A DNA stretch of 23,623 bases from Gammaproteobacteria bacterium (GCA_024638345.1 JAHEKL010000011.1:1-23623), one strand, 5' to 3'; positions 8,845 through 16,182 are shown, numbered from the stretch's first letter. Notes: generated by a model from the sequence alone, not told the origin. A program made the numbers and translations.

Positions 8845-9780
8845 ATGACCAAGGGCCGGGGGGTAGGTCGGGGCGGCCGTCATCCCATTCAGGTCGTCGC
8901 GCGGAGGACCGGGCTGGCCCGCGATCGGATCAGGCAGTGGGAACGCCGCTACGAGGTCGTTTCTCCCGAACGCAGCGACGGTGGGCATCGGCTATACACA
9001 GACCAGGACGTGGAACGACTTCGTCTTCTCGCGCGTGTCGTCGAGGCGGGGCGACGGATCAGCGACGTGGCACCGATGAGCGACGCGGATCTCGCGCTCT
9101 TGGCCCGTGAAGACGCCGCACAGATCGTAACCGCGCGACCGCAGGTCGAAGCCGGGGACGTGGGTGACTTCGTTCAAAGCTGCATGGACCGCATTCAAGA
9201 GCTGGACGCGGACGGTTTGGAGTCGCTACTTCGGCGCTCGGCCACCACACTGGGAGCCTCCAGCTTCGTGCTCGGCGCCGCCGCTCCACTTCTCGCCCGT
9301 ATCGGAGCGGATTGGGAGTCCGGTGCGATCCGACCTTCGCACGAGCACTTGGCCTCTGCGGTGTTCCGCAGAGTCCTCCTCGGGTTGGCCTCCGACGCGG
9401 GCGGGCTCGGCCGGCATCCAGTGCTCGTCGTAGCGACTCCCCAGGGGGCGACCCACGAGCTGGGGGCGCTCATGGTCTACGTACTCGCAGCGGCAGAGGG
9501 GTGGGGCGTTATCTATCTCGGCCCGGACCTTCCCGCTGCTGATGTGGCCTGGGTCGCCGTCAAGGCAAAGGCTCGGGCGGTGGCGATCAGCATCGTGCAT
9601 CCCGCTGCGGATGCGAAGATCGGTAGTGAGCTCCGGACCCTCAAAGACTCGCTTCCCTCCAAGACCGCGCTCCTCGTGGGGGGCAGTGCCGCTCAATCGT
9701 ACCAGCGGATTCTGGACAGCTCAGGATCTCGCCTCCTCCCCCTCGCGGACTTGGTGGACACGCTTCGCAGCTTGAGCTGA
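8845..9780 (+). CDS. CarH/LitR-type MerR-family regulator with B12-binding domain
   Basis: The protein has 311 residues. The N-terminal MerR helix-turn-helix is about 13-80 (IQVVARRTGLARDRIRQWERRYEVV, and SDGGHRLYTDQDV in the wing), followed by a four-helix cobalamin-capping domain (about 105-190) and a Rossmann B12-binding domain (about 192-305). The cap contains W157-x9-E167-H168 (WESGAIRPSHEH), the hallmark of adenosylcobalamin-binding CarH photoreceptors. The likely lower axial ligand is His204 in GATHELG, and GGSAA (279-283) is the phosphate or base loop. In Thermus CarH the residue after the Trp is His132, which replaces the adenosyl group after light; here it is Glu158. The usual ExHxxG has Ala202 at the Glu position. 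The likely role is a repressor that binds DNA as a B12 tetramer in the dark and leaves on illumination. Thermosensitive or B12-independent variants exist in the family. Confidence 0.88.
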   Translation: MTKGRGVGRGGRHPIQVVARRTGLARDRIRQWERRYEVVSPERSDGGHRLYTDQDVERLRLLARVVEAGRRISDVAPMSDADLALLAREDAAQIVTARPQVEAGDVGDFVQSCMDRIQELDADGLESLLRRSATTLGASSFVLGAAAPLLARIGADWESGAIRPSHEHLASAVFRRVLLGLASDAGGLGRHPVLVVATPQGATHELGALMVYVLAAAEGWGVIYLGPDLPAADVAWVAVKAKARAVAISIVHPAADAKIGSELRTLKDSLPSKTALLVGGSAAQSYQRILDSSGSRLLPLADLVDTLRSLS

Positions 9781-9801
9781 ACACGGGCAGATCCTTCTAA
9801 G

Positions 9802-9832
9802 GGACGTCACCTCTGCTGGGAGTGGTACGTCC
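9802..9832. terminator. Possible bidirectional hairpin between convergent genes
   Basis: GGACGT (9802-9807) pairs with ACGTCC (9827-9832), and, after one bulged base, ACC (9809-9811) pairs with GGT (9824-9826), giving a 9-bp stem between the convergent stops at 9780 and 9851. No T-tract follows on either strand, so efficient intrinsic termination is uncertain. Confidence 0.42.
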
Positions 9833-9850
9833 GAGCCTGCGAACAATCGT

Positions 9851-10411
9851 CTAGGCCGAGCTCCCGCCTTGGCGGATTACCGCAATCCCCAATCTCGCCA
9901 GCGCGTCCAGGAAGGCCTCGGGATCAGCGGGGGACACGATCAGACGTGATTGGTCGCTGAGACGCAGCTCGATACGCTTGGTCGCATCCGTAACATAGAC
10001 GCGATAGTGGCCCCACTGCCGGTTCCAGTAGGTGCCGAAGTTTCCATGGATCCCCGAGACCCGGCGTACTCCGATACTCGCTCCGGGAGGCTCTGGAGCG
10101 GGACTGAGCGCAGCCTGTAGGTCTTCCAGCGGAATCGAGATGGGTTTGCCGGGGCGCAGGACGGTAAACGCCGTCGAACTCACTCCGAATCCAGTCGGTC
10201 GGAGGAAGTAGGGGGCGCCGAAGGCGGCTAAGAAAGGGAGCGGAAAGAGAAGAAACCAGGGATTCTGAAACCCGATCGCGAATGCGAGACCCAGGATGGT
10301 CGGCACGCCCATGCCTACCCCGTATCCGACCCCGAAGGTGACCAGCTTCTCCCGAGTCCCGAGTGTGGCTGGGAACACCGTCACCGCGGGATCCTCGTCG
10401 CCCTCCTGCAA
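9851..10411 (-). CDS. Membrane-anchored bacterial PH-domain protein, 5' end uncertain
   Basis: The frame of up to 186 residues has two hydrophobic segments (about 27-49 and 50-68, including GMGVPTILGLAFAIGF and NPWFLLFPLPFLAAFGAPYF). These are followed by a soluble domain with the pattern of small bacterial pleckstrin-homology proteins: FTVLRPGKPISIPLEDL, then GIHGNFGTYWNRQWGHYRVYVTD, then RLIVSPADPEAFLDALARLG. Such proteins sit in the inner membrane with unknown cellular roles. No ATG is available in this frame. Candidates are TTG at 10411, or GTG at 10384 with GAGG 8 nt upstream. Codon usage looks coding well beyond both, up to about 10440, where good coding continues in another frame with ATGs at 10464 and 10482. 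A single-base frameshift in the 5' part is therefore likely. Confidence 0.72.
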   Translation of the reverse strand: MQEGDEDPAVTVFPATLGTREKLVTFGVGYGVGMGVPTILGLAFAIGFQNPWFLLFPLPFLAAFGAPYFLRPTGFGVSSTAFTVLRPGKPISIPLEDLQAALSPAPEPPGASIGVRRVSGIHGNFGTYWNRQWGHYRVYVTDATKRIELRLSDQSRLIVSPADPEAFLDALARLGIAVIRQGGSSA

Positions 10412-10482
10412 ACGGGGCTCGAGGTCACCCGCCTGGGCGGACCCTCGTACGCCTCGTCCACCATGCTCTCCACCGCACCCAT
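10381..10482 (-). CDS. Short frame overlapping the PH-domain gene: small gene or frameshifted 5' end
   Basis: An ATG at 10482 with GGAGAGG just upstream opens 33 codons beginning MGAVESMVDEAYEG. The first half reads like real protein. The second half (PPRRVTSSPVCRRATRIPR) is rich in Arg, Pro and AGG codons, as out-of-frame GC-rich sequence is, while the PH-domain frame over the same bases reads GDLEPRLQEGDEDPA. The simplest reading is that residues 1-14 are the true N terminus of the PH protein, joined by a one-base shift near 10425-10445. A genuine small gene coupled to GTG 10384 by a GTGA overlap is the alternative. Confidence 0.35.
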   Translation of the reverse strand: MGAVESMVDEAYEGPPRRVTSSPVCRRATRIPR

Positions 10483-10585
10483 GTCCTCTCCGCTCTGAAC
10501 GTCCTCGCCCCTGCTCACTCAGTCAGGCAGCAAGGTGTCCGGACGGAAACCCGCAGACAACCGGGAGGCGCCCGAGTGTCGGCTC

Positions 10586-11836
10586 CTACTGGGAAAGCCT
10601 GACCAGAAGGTCCTGTGCGAGCTGGTTGAAGACGGCTCTGAGCTCGGTCGCGTCCGGTGCGAAGTAGTATCGGCCGAAGGGCTGATTGGGATTCGCGACG
10701 CCGTCCACGTTGGCCAGCTCCTGCATCAACGCGTGGTTAGGCGTGTACGCCGGGTCCGCGCCAGGATCGCCCAACCCGATCGTATACAGGAAGACATCTT
10801 CGTTCCGGATGTCGTTGGCTCGGTCACGACCGTTCTGATGAGCGATGATGTCGGCCGACACGGCATGGATCGGCGGTGCGGCCTGCTCGGTCCACGCAGC
10901 GCAGTGCGCGGCGCCCTGACACCCGCCGTACGAGCCGTTCGAGTCCGACGGGAGCCCGTCCGGATCGTCGTAGTATCCCCCAAGCAGCGACACGGGGTTG
11001 GTCTGCCGAATGGCCATGATCCGGTCCTGACCGCCGATCTGACCCCGGAAAGCGGTCGGCCTACCGTCGGTGAAGAAGACGACCACTTTGGTGGATCTCT
11101 GTCGCACGGCGGGGCTCGTGATCTGGTCGTGCGCCAGGCGAAGGCCCTCGCCGTAGTTCGTCCACCCGGTCGAGTTCATCGCCAGGATGTCGCCCTTGAT
11201 CGAGTTCGTGAAGTTGTGGGAGATGAGGTGACGTTCGGTTGCTCTCGTGTTGAACGAGACCAAGCCCATCTGATCCAGGCCGTCGTCGAAGTGGTCGACG
11301 AAATCCCGCGCCGCGTTCTGCAGATCGTCCCACGCACCGACGGTGCCGAGCGACCCGGACTGGTCGATCACGAGGACGAGGTCGACGGGGGGAACGGCCG
11401 CCGTCGCACGGGACCCCACATCCAGCTCGTCGATTCCCATCACTTTGATGAAGAAGGTCGGCATCGCGCGTGTGGCCGTCATCCAGACCGTATCCTCGCC
11501 CTCCGCGTTCCTTCCGAATCCCACGTCGAGGCTGGCGCCACTCTGGGCCGACACACCATTGGTCTCGGCCAACGCGAGCGCCTGGGACCTGGCCGTGCCG
11601 GTTCCCGCCCGAAGATTCCTAGCGCCAGCGAGCACGCCCGCGTCCACGGCTCTGGAGAGCTGGGCCTTGGACACGTAGCCGAGACCCAGATCGATCACGG
11701 CTCCGGTAAGCCCGAGGATGACGATGCTCATCAACGCCACGAGGGCCAGGACCGCACCTCGCTCATCCGAGGCAAGTCGTCGCACGAGGCTCGGTAGCCT
11801 CGGATCTTCCGCTCGAGAGCCGTTTTCTTTCGTCAT
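10586..11836 (-). CDS. tadG: TadG-like pilus assembly protein with von Willebrand factor A domain
   Basis: The protein has 416 residues. The N terminus is cytoplasmic and basic, followed by one membrane helix in the TadG pattern (RGAVLALVALMSIVILGLTGAVIDLGLGY, about 26-55) and a region with SKAQLSRAVDAGVLAGARN, typical of Tad pseudopilin-like and minor proteins. A VWA domain follows, with the metal site DQSGS (Asp158, Ser160, Ser162) and later FFTDGRPT. It should face the periplasm. ATG 11836 was chosen over ATG 11851 because the G-rich GGGGGGAT stretch then serves as the ribosome binding site. Two TadE-like genes precede it on the same strand, 65 nt upstream. No Tad ATPase, secretin or prepilin gene is in the window. 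Confidence 0.84.
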   Translation of the reverse strand: MTKENGSRAEDPRLPSLVRRLASDERGAVLALVALMSIVILGLTGAVIDLGLGYVSKAQLSRAVDAGVLAGARNLRAGTGTARSQALALAETNGVSAQSGASLDVGFGRNAEGEDTVWMTATRAMPTFFIKVMGIDELDVGSRATAAVPPVDLVLVIDQSGSLGTVGAWDDLQNAARDFVDHFDDGLDQMGLVSFNTRATERHLISHNFTNSIKGDILAMNSTGWTNYGEGLRLAHDQITSPAVRQRSTKVVVFFTDGRPTAFRGQIGGQDRIMAIRQTNPVSLLGGYYDDPDGLPSDSNGSYGGCQGAAHCAAWTEQAAPPIHAVSADIIAHQNGRDRANDIRNEDVFLYTIGLGDPGADPAYTPNHALMQELANVDGVANPNQPFGRYYFAPDATELRAVFNQLAQDLLVRLSQ

Positions 11837-11901
11837 CTCATCCCCCCCCATCTATCTGCAAGGCCGCGACACGTCGGCCGCCAGCCCGCGTGGAGTATGT
11901 C

Positions 11902-12459
11902 CTAGAAGACCGACTTGTCGTACATGACGTCCGGAATGGTTCCGGAGAAGAAGCCCATCAATGGCGTTACCGAGGGCCGCTGGTAGAACACCTCGACAAC
12001 ATGCAGGCGAGAGCCGTCGGTAAGGTTGACCTGAGCCATCGATGCGATGACGTCCCCGGCGTTGCCGACCCGGCTGGCGCTCGCATATCCCGAGCTCGCG
12101 ACCTGCTCCTCGATCTTGGCCACGGAGTTCTCCACGACGACCCGGCTCACGACGGCTCCGCCGCGACTGTCCAGTCTGATCTCGGAGCCGTTCTGCATGG
12201 TTACGTTGAGGACGTTGTCGAGATCCTCACCCCGCGACGCGATGTTCGCGCCCTCTCGGGTGAGGTACGACATGGCTTGCTGCGAGTCGAGCATTCCGCC
12301 GAACTCGATGATCGCGAAGGCGATCAGCAGAAGGAGCGGAGTGACGATCGTGAGCTCCACCAGGTCCTGGCCGCCCTCGTTTCGGGCCAGTCTGCGCAGA
12401 AGTCCGCCCAAGGGGCGGCCGGCTCGTCGGATCTGACGGGTCTTCATGGGAGTGCTCAT
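11902..12459 (-). CDS. tadE: TadE-like minor pilin or pilus assembly protein (second copy)
   Basis: The protein has 185 residues with a basic N terminus and the TadE signature: a Gly-Gly-Gln-x-LVEL segment (EGGQDLVELTIVTPLLLLIAF, about 28-48) followed by IIEFGGMLDSQQAMSYLTREGANIASRG. TadE proteins are minor pseudopilins whose leader resembles type IV prepilins, and they help assemble tight-adherence pili. Its ATG at 12459 overlaps the stop of the upstream TadE-like gene in the ATGA form, so the two are likely translated together and may pair. The C-terminal part (about 95-185) is not recognisable beyond the family. Confidence 0.84.
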   Translation of the reverse strand: MSTPMKTRQIRRAGRPLGGLLRRLARNEGGQDLVELTIVTPLLLLIAFAIIEFGGMLDSQQAMSYLTREGANIASRGEDLDNVLNVTMQNGSEIRLDSRGGAVVSRVVVENSVAKIEEQVASSGYASASRVGNAGDVIASMAQVNLTDGSRLHVVEVFYQRPSVTPLMGFFSGTIPDVMYDKSVF

Positions 12460-12956
12460 GGGTAGAAGGGCTCGTTTCGCATCGATGTGGCGACCGAGAA
12501 ATCGAGGACTCCGGTTCCAAGGACTTTCTTCATGACCGGGATCGCGACCTCGTATTCGTAGTCCAGGCTGACCGTGACGATCTCCTCCGGTCGGCCTCCA
12601 TCGGGAGGATTGAGGGAGATGTCACCCGAGGTCACGCCGAAGTGCGAGGTGTTCCTCAGAATCGCCGTTCGAATCGACTGGGCCCGAGACAGGGGATCAC
12701 CCGTGTCATCGTCCGCGAGGCTATTACCGGTCGCCGCGAATCGAGTGGCCTCGGCGACGGCGGTGCGGATTCTCAGGCGCGTCGAGTAGTAGCGGCTGAA
12801 CTCGTAGATTCCGAAGAAGAGGATGGTGAAGACGGGAAGCGCGAGGATCAGTTCGACCAGACCTTGGCCTCCCGCCCCTCGAACCAATCCCAAGAAACCC
12901 TGCGAGCAGCGGCTGCGAGGGGTTCTTCCCCTGGTGTGTGGATCTATCCGCGCCAT
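12456..12956 (-). CDS. tadE: TadE-like minor pilin or pilus assembly protein (first copy)
   Basis: The protein has 166 residues from ATG 12956, which has AGAGG six to seven bases upstream. The open frame continues 240 nt further upstream, but codon quality falls away and no ribosome binding site supports those starts. The helix GGQGLVELILALPVFTILFFGIYEF (about 29-53) carries the TadE Gln-x-LVEL motif, followed by SRYYSTRLRIRTAVAEATRFAATG. The C-terminal domain ends with FSVATSMRNEPFYP. It is the first gene of the tadE-tadE-tadG cluster. It differs clearly in sequence from the second copy, so it is not a recent duplication. Confidence 0.8.
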   Translation of the reverse strand: MARIDPHTRGRTPRSRCSQGFLGLVRGAGGQGLVELILALPVFTILFFGIYEFSRYYSTRLRIRTAVAEATRFAATGNSLADDDTGDPLSRAQSIRTAILRNTSHFGVTSGDISLNPPDGGRPEEIVTVSLDYEYEVAIPVMKKVLGTGVLDFSVATSMRNEPFYP

Positions 12957-13050
12957 TGCGAGCCTCTGCTTTTCTTTGGTCGCCTCTGGTCCGATCGCGG
13001 CGACGATGCGGGTGGTGGACTTCAGGTGCCACCGACCGACTCGCACTGGG

Positions 13051-13065
13051 GCAGGGGGTATGCCA
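13051..13065 (-). promoter_or_regulatory. Candidate sigma-54 (-24/-12) promoter for the tadE-tadE-tadG cluster
   Basis: On the minus strand the sequence reads TGGCATACCCCCTGC. It has the invariant GG and GC dinucleotides at the exact spacing of sigma-54 promoters (consensus TGGCAC-N5-TTGC), with two mismatches. Transcription would start near 13039, leaving a leader of about 83 nt before the first TadE gene. A 15-bp match can occur by chance, and no activator gene is nearby. Confidence 0.3.
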
Positions 13066-13246
13066 ATTCTCTCAATAGGGTCGAGATTCGCCATGTAATG
13101 ATGGGATTTCATGAGATCGGACCGCCTCTTCGCGCGCGCGAGGGATGGGCTCGGAAAGGGGTTGCTTCGCGGCACGTTGTCGGATCTGCGCAACACCCAC
13201 GATGCGCGTGCCGAAGTCGTTGCGTGCAGGCGGGTTCTTGCCCACC

Positions 13247-13278
13247 TTGAGAGATACCGAATAAAACCCGTATATACT
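13247..13278 (+). promoter_or_regulatory. Candidate sigma-70-like promoter for the unknown rightward gene
   Basis: TTGAGA (13247-13252) is followed after 18 bases by TATATA (13271-13276) in an unusually AT-rich patch. The start of transcription would fall near 13283, just inside or after the possible GTG start codon at 13279, which does not fit that start well. Either the gene starts later or the promoter is slightly different. Confidence 0.4.
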
Positions 13279-13716
13279 GTGCGTCGCCAACTCAGATCGT
13301 GGATTGACCTCGGAGGCCGGACGTGGAGCCTGTTCCTCAGAGAAGAGGAGGGCTACCGACCCGGAGCGCTCCTCGTCTTCACCGGCGATCCGAAGGATGG
13401 GATGGGTAGTCCGAAGATCCTCGTCCGCGGTCTTCGGGACGTGTACTCGGTTCCGGATCCCACGCTGCCGTTCTACTTCCAGGCGGCGACACGGGGGGGA
13501 TTCGTCTGGGTAGACCGGGACGGGACTCCGTGGCACATCTGGAACCGGACACGCATGCGGTCCGGAACGGGAAGACGGCTAGAGGTGCATCACGCTGGAA
13601 GCCACCGCTCACTCTGGGAGCTTCCGGATTCGGAGCTGGAGACCCTGGTCCGGATGTCCACGATCTGCGATCCAGGCCCCACCCGGCTCCCGTCGCGACA
13701 CGACCCGAGCGGCTAG
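13279..13716 (+). CDS. Protein of unknown function (about 145 residues)
   Basis: I do not recognise this protein. Codons from about 13300 onward have the strong G/C third-position bias of the real genes here, so the frame is very likely coding. It has an N-terminal beta-like stretch (WIDLGGRTWSLFLREEEGYRPGALLVF), then many aromatic residues (FYFQAATRGGFVWVD, WHIWNRTR) and an acidic helix near the C terminus (PDSELETLVRM). It has no signal peptide, membrane helix or cysteine cluster. The start is uncertain: GTG 13279 is the most plausible, the next in-frame ATG is well inside, and ATG 13111 would drag in the AT-rich promoter-like patch. Its TAG shares the sequence CTAG with the stop of the convergent acetyltransferase gene. 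Confidence 0.58.
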   Translation: MRRQLRSWIDLGGRTWSLFLREEEGYRPGALLVFTGDPKDGMGSPKILVRGLRDVYSVPDPTLPFYFQAATRGGFVWVDRDGTPWHIWNRTRMRSGTGRRLEVHHAGSHRSLWELPDSELETLVRMSTICDPGPTRLPSRHDPSG

Positions 13717-14153
13717 AGGCCCTCCGTCGATCGCTTGAAATGATACGAGGCGAGGCGCATGCCCTCGCGCTCGTAGAACCGATGGGCGTCGATCCGTTGG
13801 ACACCCGAATCCAGGTCCAGGCTCTGGCAGGCGTTGTCGATCGCCTGCTCGAAGAGCCACGCGAGCATCCTCGATCCGAACCCGCCGGAGCGTCTCGCCT
13901 CGTCGGTGACCAGGTCGTCCACGTAGAGGACTCTGCCGGCATGGAGCTGCTCGAGGAAACGATAACCCGCCACGGTGACGGGGGCGCGATCGACGTTCAG
14001 GAACGCGAGCCGATATCCCTGCTCCTGCTGGAGGCGGACGCGCGGCACGAAGGCCTCTCGCCCGATGTGCGGTCGCAGCTGGGCCATGACCGCGTAACAG
14101 CCGAGGATCTCGGCGTCCGATTCAGCGAGACGCACGCTTCCCGACCCGCTCAT
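13713..14153 (-). CDS. GNAT-family N-acetyltransferase
   Basis: The 146-residue protein has a GNAT fold: VTVAGYRFLEQLHAGRVLYVDDLVTDEARRS (strands 3-4), the acetyl-CoA loop RSGGFGSRMLAWLFEQA (an R-x-x-G-x-G/A-type motif, about 88-104), and a closing LDSGVQRIDAHRFYEREGM segment characteristic of substrate-tail strands. It would transfer an acetyl group from acetyl-CoA to an unknown amine. ATG 14153 overlaps the stop of the upstream FG-GAP lipoprotein gene in the ATGA form. The 3' end overlaps the convergent unknown gene by four bases. Confidence 0.87.
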   Translation of the reverse strand: MSGSGSVRLAESDAEILGCYAVMAQLRPHIGREAFVPRVRLQQEQGYRLAFLNVDRAPVTVAGYRFLEQLHAGRVLYVDDLVTDEARRSGGFGSRMLAWLFEQAIDNACQSLDLDSGVQRIDAHRFYEREGMRLASYHFKRSTEGL

Positions 14154-15661
14154 CGGTCCGAGTCAGGAAGTGGGACCTCTTCGCTGTCCGTCGTTCGTGC
14201 CGGCTCGAAAGATCCGACCGGCGCGGGCGATCGCACCTGCTCGATCCAGAAGACGCCGTCGTAGGGGACGCTGTTTCCTCTCGTGCCGACGAAGTCCACA
14301 TCTCCGTCCCCATCCATGTCTCGCGCCACGAACTTGTCGAACATTCCCCGCTTCCGGCGGGAGATGTCGTGTCGGATCCAGGGCTCCGTCGGGTCTCCTG
14401 GATGCTCGAACCAGGCGATGCGGCCCAGAGGATCGTCGAGGGTGACCGCGCCGTCCGTATCTCTGGGTCCCCGGCTGTATCCGCCGACGATCACGTCCGG
14501 GTTTCCGTCATCGTTGATGTCCGCGACCGTGAACCCGGTGGACGAATCGGGCGTCGTGCCTCCGATCGGGTGGAGCGTCCATTCCTCCTGCCGGGTCTCC
14601 GGCTGCTCGAGCCACACCAGGCTGCGCCCGGCCTCCACGAGGACGATATCCAGCCTGCCGTCGCCGCTCAGATCGACGAAGTCGAGATTGAACCCCGTCA
14701 CTCGTGGCTCCCAGGCTCCACCCTCCGCTCCGCGGGAGTCGTCCTCCGCAATCGCGGAGGCATCGATCTCGATCCTTCGCTCGACGAAGCCCGGTTCCGG
14801 GCGTCCGTCGTTCTCGAACCACATGATCCTGCCCTCGCCACGCGAGCCGCCCACGATGTCCATGTCCCCGTCGCCGTCGAGGTCTACGGGCTGGGAGTTG
14901 ATCGGTATTCGCACACGAGTGAGCTCATGCTCGATCCAGCTCGACCCGTCCAGAGGGTCGCCACTGATCTCGTACCAGGAGATCGAGTTCAGCTCCTCGG
15001 TCCGAGGATCTGGGCTCTGCTCACCCTTGTTGGCCGCGACCGCCTCGGGTCGACCGTCCATGTTCAGATCCGCGAAAAAGGCCCTGATGTAGGATCCGCG
15101 GTCTGTCGAGACCGGGGGGATCACCCGTGCCCACCGAGTCGTGCGCGCATCGGGCCCTGGGTTTTGGAGATAGATGAGGTGCGCGAGCTCGCAGGCGACG
15201 AGGACGTCCGGATAGCCGTCCCCGTTCACGTCCGCGACCGCGACATCCTCGGCCGCCCCGGCTTCCGGTCCTTCCACGAGGGTTACGAGCTCCCAGTGCA
15301 GTGGGCTCTCGGATCCGAACGCCAGACGGACGTGTCCGTCCGCGACGCCGTCGTACTCGGTATCCGATTCGTGCACCGAGACGATATCCAGGTATCCGTC
15401 CAGATCGAGGTCGGCCATGACGAGCCCGTCCCCACCGCGGATATCGACACCGCCGATCGAGACATCGTCGATCACGTGCTCTCGCCACGAGATGTAACTA
15501 CCGTCCGGCGTCACGGCGCTAGTGAGTGACTCGCCGACCGGCACGGGCTCCAGTTCGATATCGCCGGTCTCGCCCGAGCCGGAGAGGCCGGGACTCGCCG
15601 GCTGGCAGCCCGCCACGAAGAGGAGCACCAGTCGCCAGCCGTGCGCGCTCTCGAATCTCAT
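14150..15661 (-). CDS. FG-GAP/VCBS-repeat lipoprotein
   Basis: This 503-residue exported protein starts MRFESAHGWRLVLLFVAGC. The lipobox VAGC puts the lipidated Cys at residue 19, so the ATG at 15661 is chosen over one 39 nt upstream. The body is a beta-propeller of FG-GAP-like repeats. At least seven calcium-binding-type loops are visible: DLDLDGYLDIV, DVNGDGYPDVL, DLNMDGRPEAV, DLDGDGDMDIV, DLSGDGRLDIV, DINDDGNPDVI and DMDGDGDVDFV, often followed by a WFE or WLEQP strand. Such proteins are anchored in the envelope or exposed on the surface, with roles in binding or scaffolding; the ligand is unknown. It is followed by the acetyltransferase gene with a 4-nt overlap. Confidence 0.88.
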   Translation of the reverse strand: MRFESAHGWRLVLLFVAGCQPASPGLSGSGETGDIELEPVPVGESLTSAVTPDGSYISWREHVIDDVSIGGVDIRGGDGLVMADLDLDGYLDIVSVHESDTEYDGVADGHVRLAFGSESPLHWELVTLVEGPEAGAAEDVAVADVNGDGYPDVLVACELAHLIYLQNPGPDARTTRWARVIPPVSTDRGSYIRAFFADLNMDGRPEAVAANKGEQSPDPRTEELNSISWYEISGDPLDGSSWIEHELTRVRIPINSQPVDLDGDGDMDIVGGSRGEGRIMWFENDGRPEPGFVERRIEIDASAIAEDDSRGAEGGAWEPRVTGFNLDFVDLSGDGRLDIVLVEAGRSLVWLEQPETRQEEWTLHPIGGTTPDSSTGFTVADINDDGNPDVIVGGYSRGPRDTDGAVTLDDPLGRIAWFEHPGDPTEPWIRHDISRRKRGMFDKFVARDMDGDGDVDFVGTRGNSVPYDGVFWIEQVRSPAPVGSFEPARTTDSEEVPLPDSDR

Positions 15662-15859
15662 CAATCGCCTCCATCTCGGCCCGCGGAAAGCCGCCGCCAT
15701 GTCCAGATGATTCTACTCGCGCAGGCGGGCGACCGGCCAGGTGATTGGGAAGCGTCAGTGAGGAGGGTTACCGACCGGACCCCCGGGTATGCGCTACTCG
15801 CGGCACGGATCTCTCGGATGAGCTCGGACCGGGGTGGTGGCGCCCGGTCTTGCCGCCTG
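15662..15859. other. Divergent intergenic region between the lipoprotein gene and the cobalamin riboswitch
   Basis: About 200 bases contain no believable gene. Promoters for the leftward lipoprotein operon and the rightward riboswitch-btuB transcript must lie here, but I see no -35/-10 pair with good spacing on either strand. Confidence 0.5.
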
Positions 15860-16060
15860 TCCCAGATCCGGCTATCGGTTCGAACACACAAGCGAGTGGG
15901 CCACACGGAAGCCGGTACAAGCCGGCGCGGCCCCGCCACTGTGAGAGGTCCGGGAAAGAACCCGGAACGCTCGTTCAGCGATATCCACTGGAGCGCATGC
16001 TCCGGGAAGGAGAACGACGCGGCCTCGAGCCAGGAGACGTGGCCCACCCGCCCTCTGCTC
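15860..16060 (+). ncRNA. Cobalamin (adenosylcobalamin) riboswitch upstream of btuB
   Basis: The conserved core is plain. GGAAGCCGGT (15907-15916) is followed by AAGCCGGCGCGGCCCCGCCACTG, including the invariant GCCACTG (15935-15941), then a GGTCCGGG/CCCGGA stem region. The B12 box AGCCAGGAGACGTGGCC lies at 16028-16044 (consensus AGCCAGGAGACCTGCC). The outer ends (P1 stem) are approximate. Binding of cobalamin should switch off expression of the TonB receptor downstream. Confidence 0.92.
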
Positions 16061-16151
16061 ACGACCTCCGAGGGGAGCGTGTGACCAGGAGTTGCGGATG
16101 CCGGCCCCCGTCTCCGCTTCCCCGTCACAGCCGACGTCTGGAGGTCTCCGA

Positions 16152-16182
16152 GTCCCGCTTGGGCGGGACGGGAGGATCCAGC
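16152..16182 (+). promoter_or_regulatory. Hairpin directly in front of the btuB ribosome binding site
   Basis: GTCCCGC (16152-16158) and GCGGGAC (16163-16169) form a perfect 7-bp stem with a TTGG loop. It abuts the Shine-Dalgarno GGGAGG (16170-16175), which is 7 nt from the ATG at 16183. CCTCC at about 16070 in the leader could pair with the Shine-Dalgarno sequence. This suggests that the riboswitch acts on translation initiation. There is no U-tract, so a terminator is less likely. Confidence 0.5.

Larger units (their letters stand above)
12957..13278. other. Divergent non-coding region between the tad cluster and an unknown gene
   Basis: These 322 bases hold no convincing gene. Frames are open in several directions but with mixed codon quality and an AT-rich island near 13258-13278. 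The octamer TTGAGAGA occurs twice, once per strand: minus strand near 13070-13077, and plus strand at 13247-13254. Promoter candidates are listed separately for each direction. Confidence 0.5.

Noticed and set aside
13111..13278. Extended start (ATG 13111) of the unknown rightward gene
   Set aside because: The extra codons include an AT-rich promoter-like patch and have weaker third-position bias. No good ribosome binding site.
13379..13942. Minus-strand frame of 187 residues between the unknown gene and the acetyltransferase
   Set aside because: Ser/Arg/Pro-rich translation with poor codon pattern. It overlaps two better frames.
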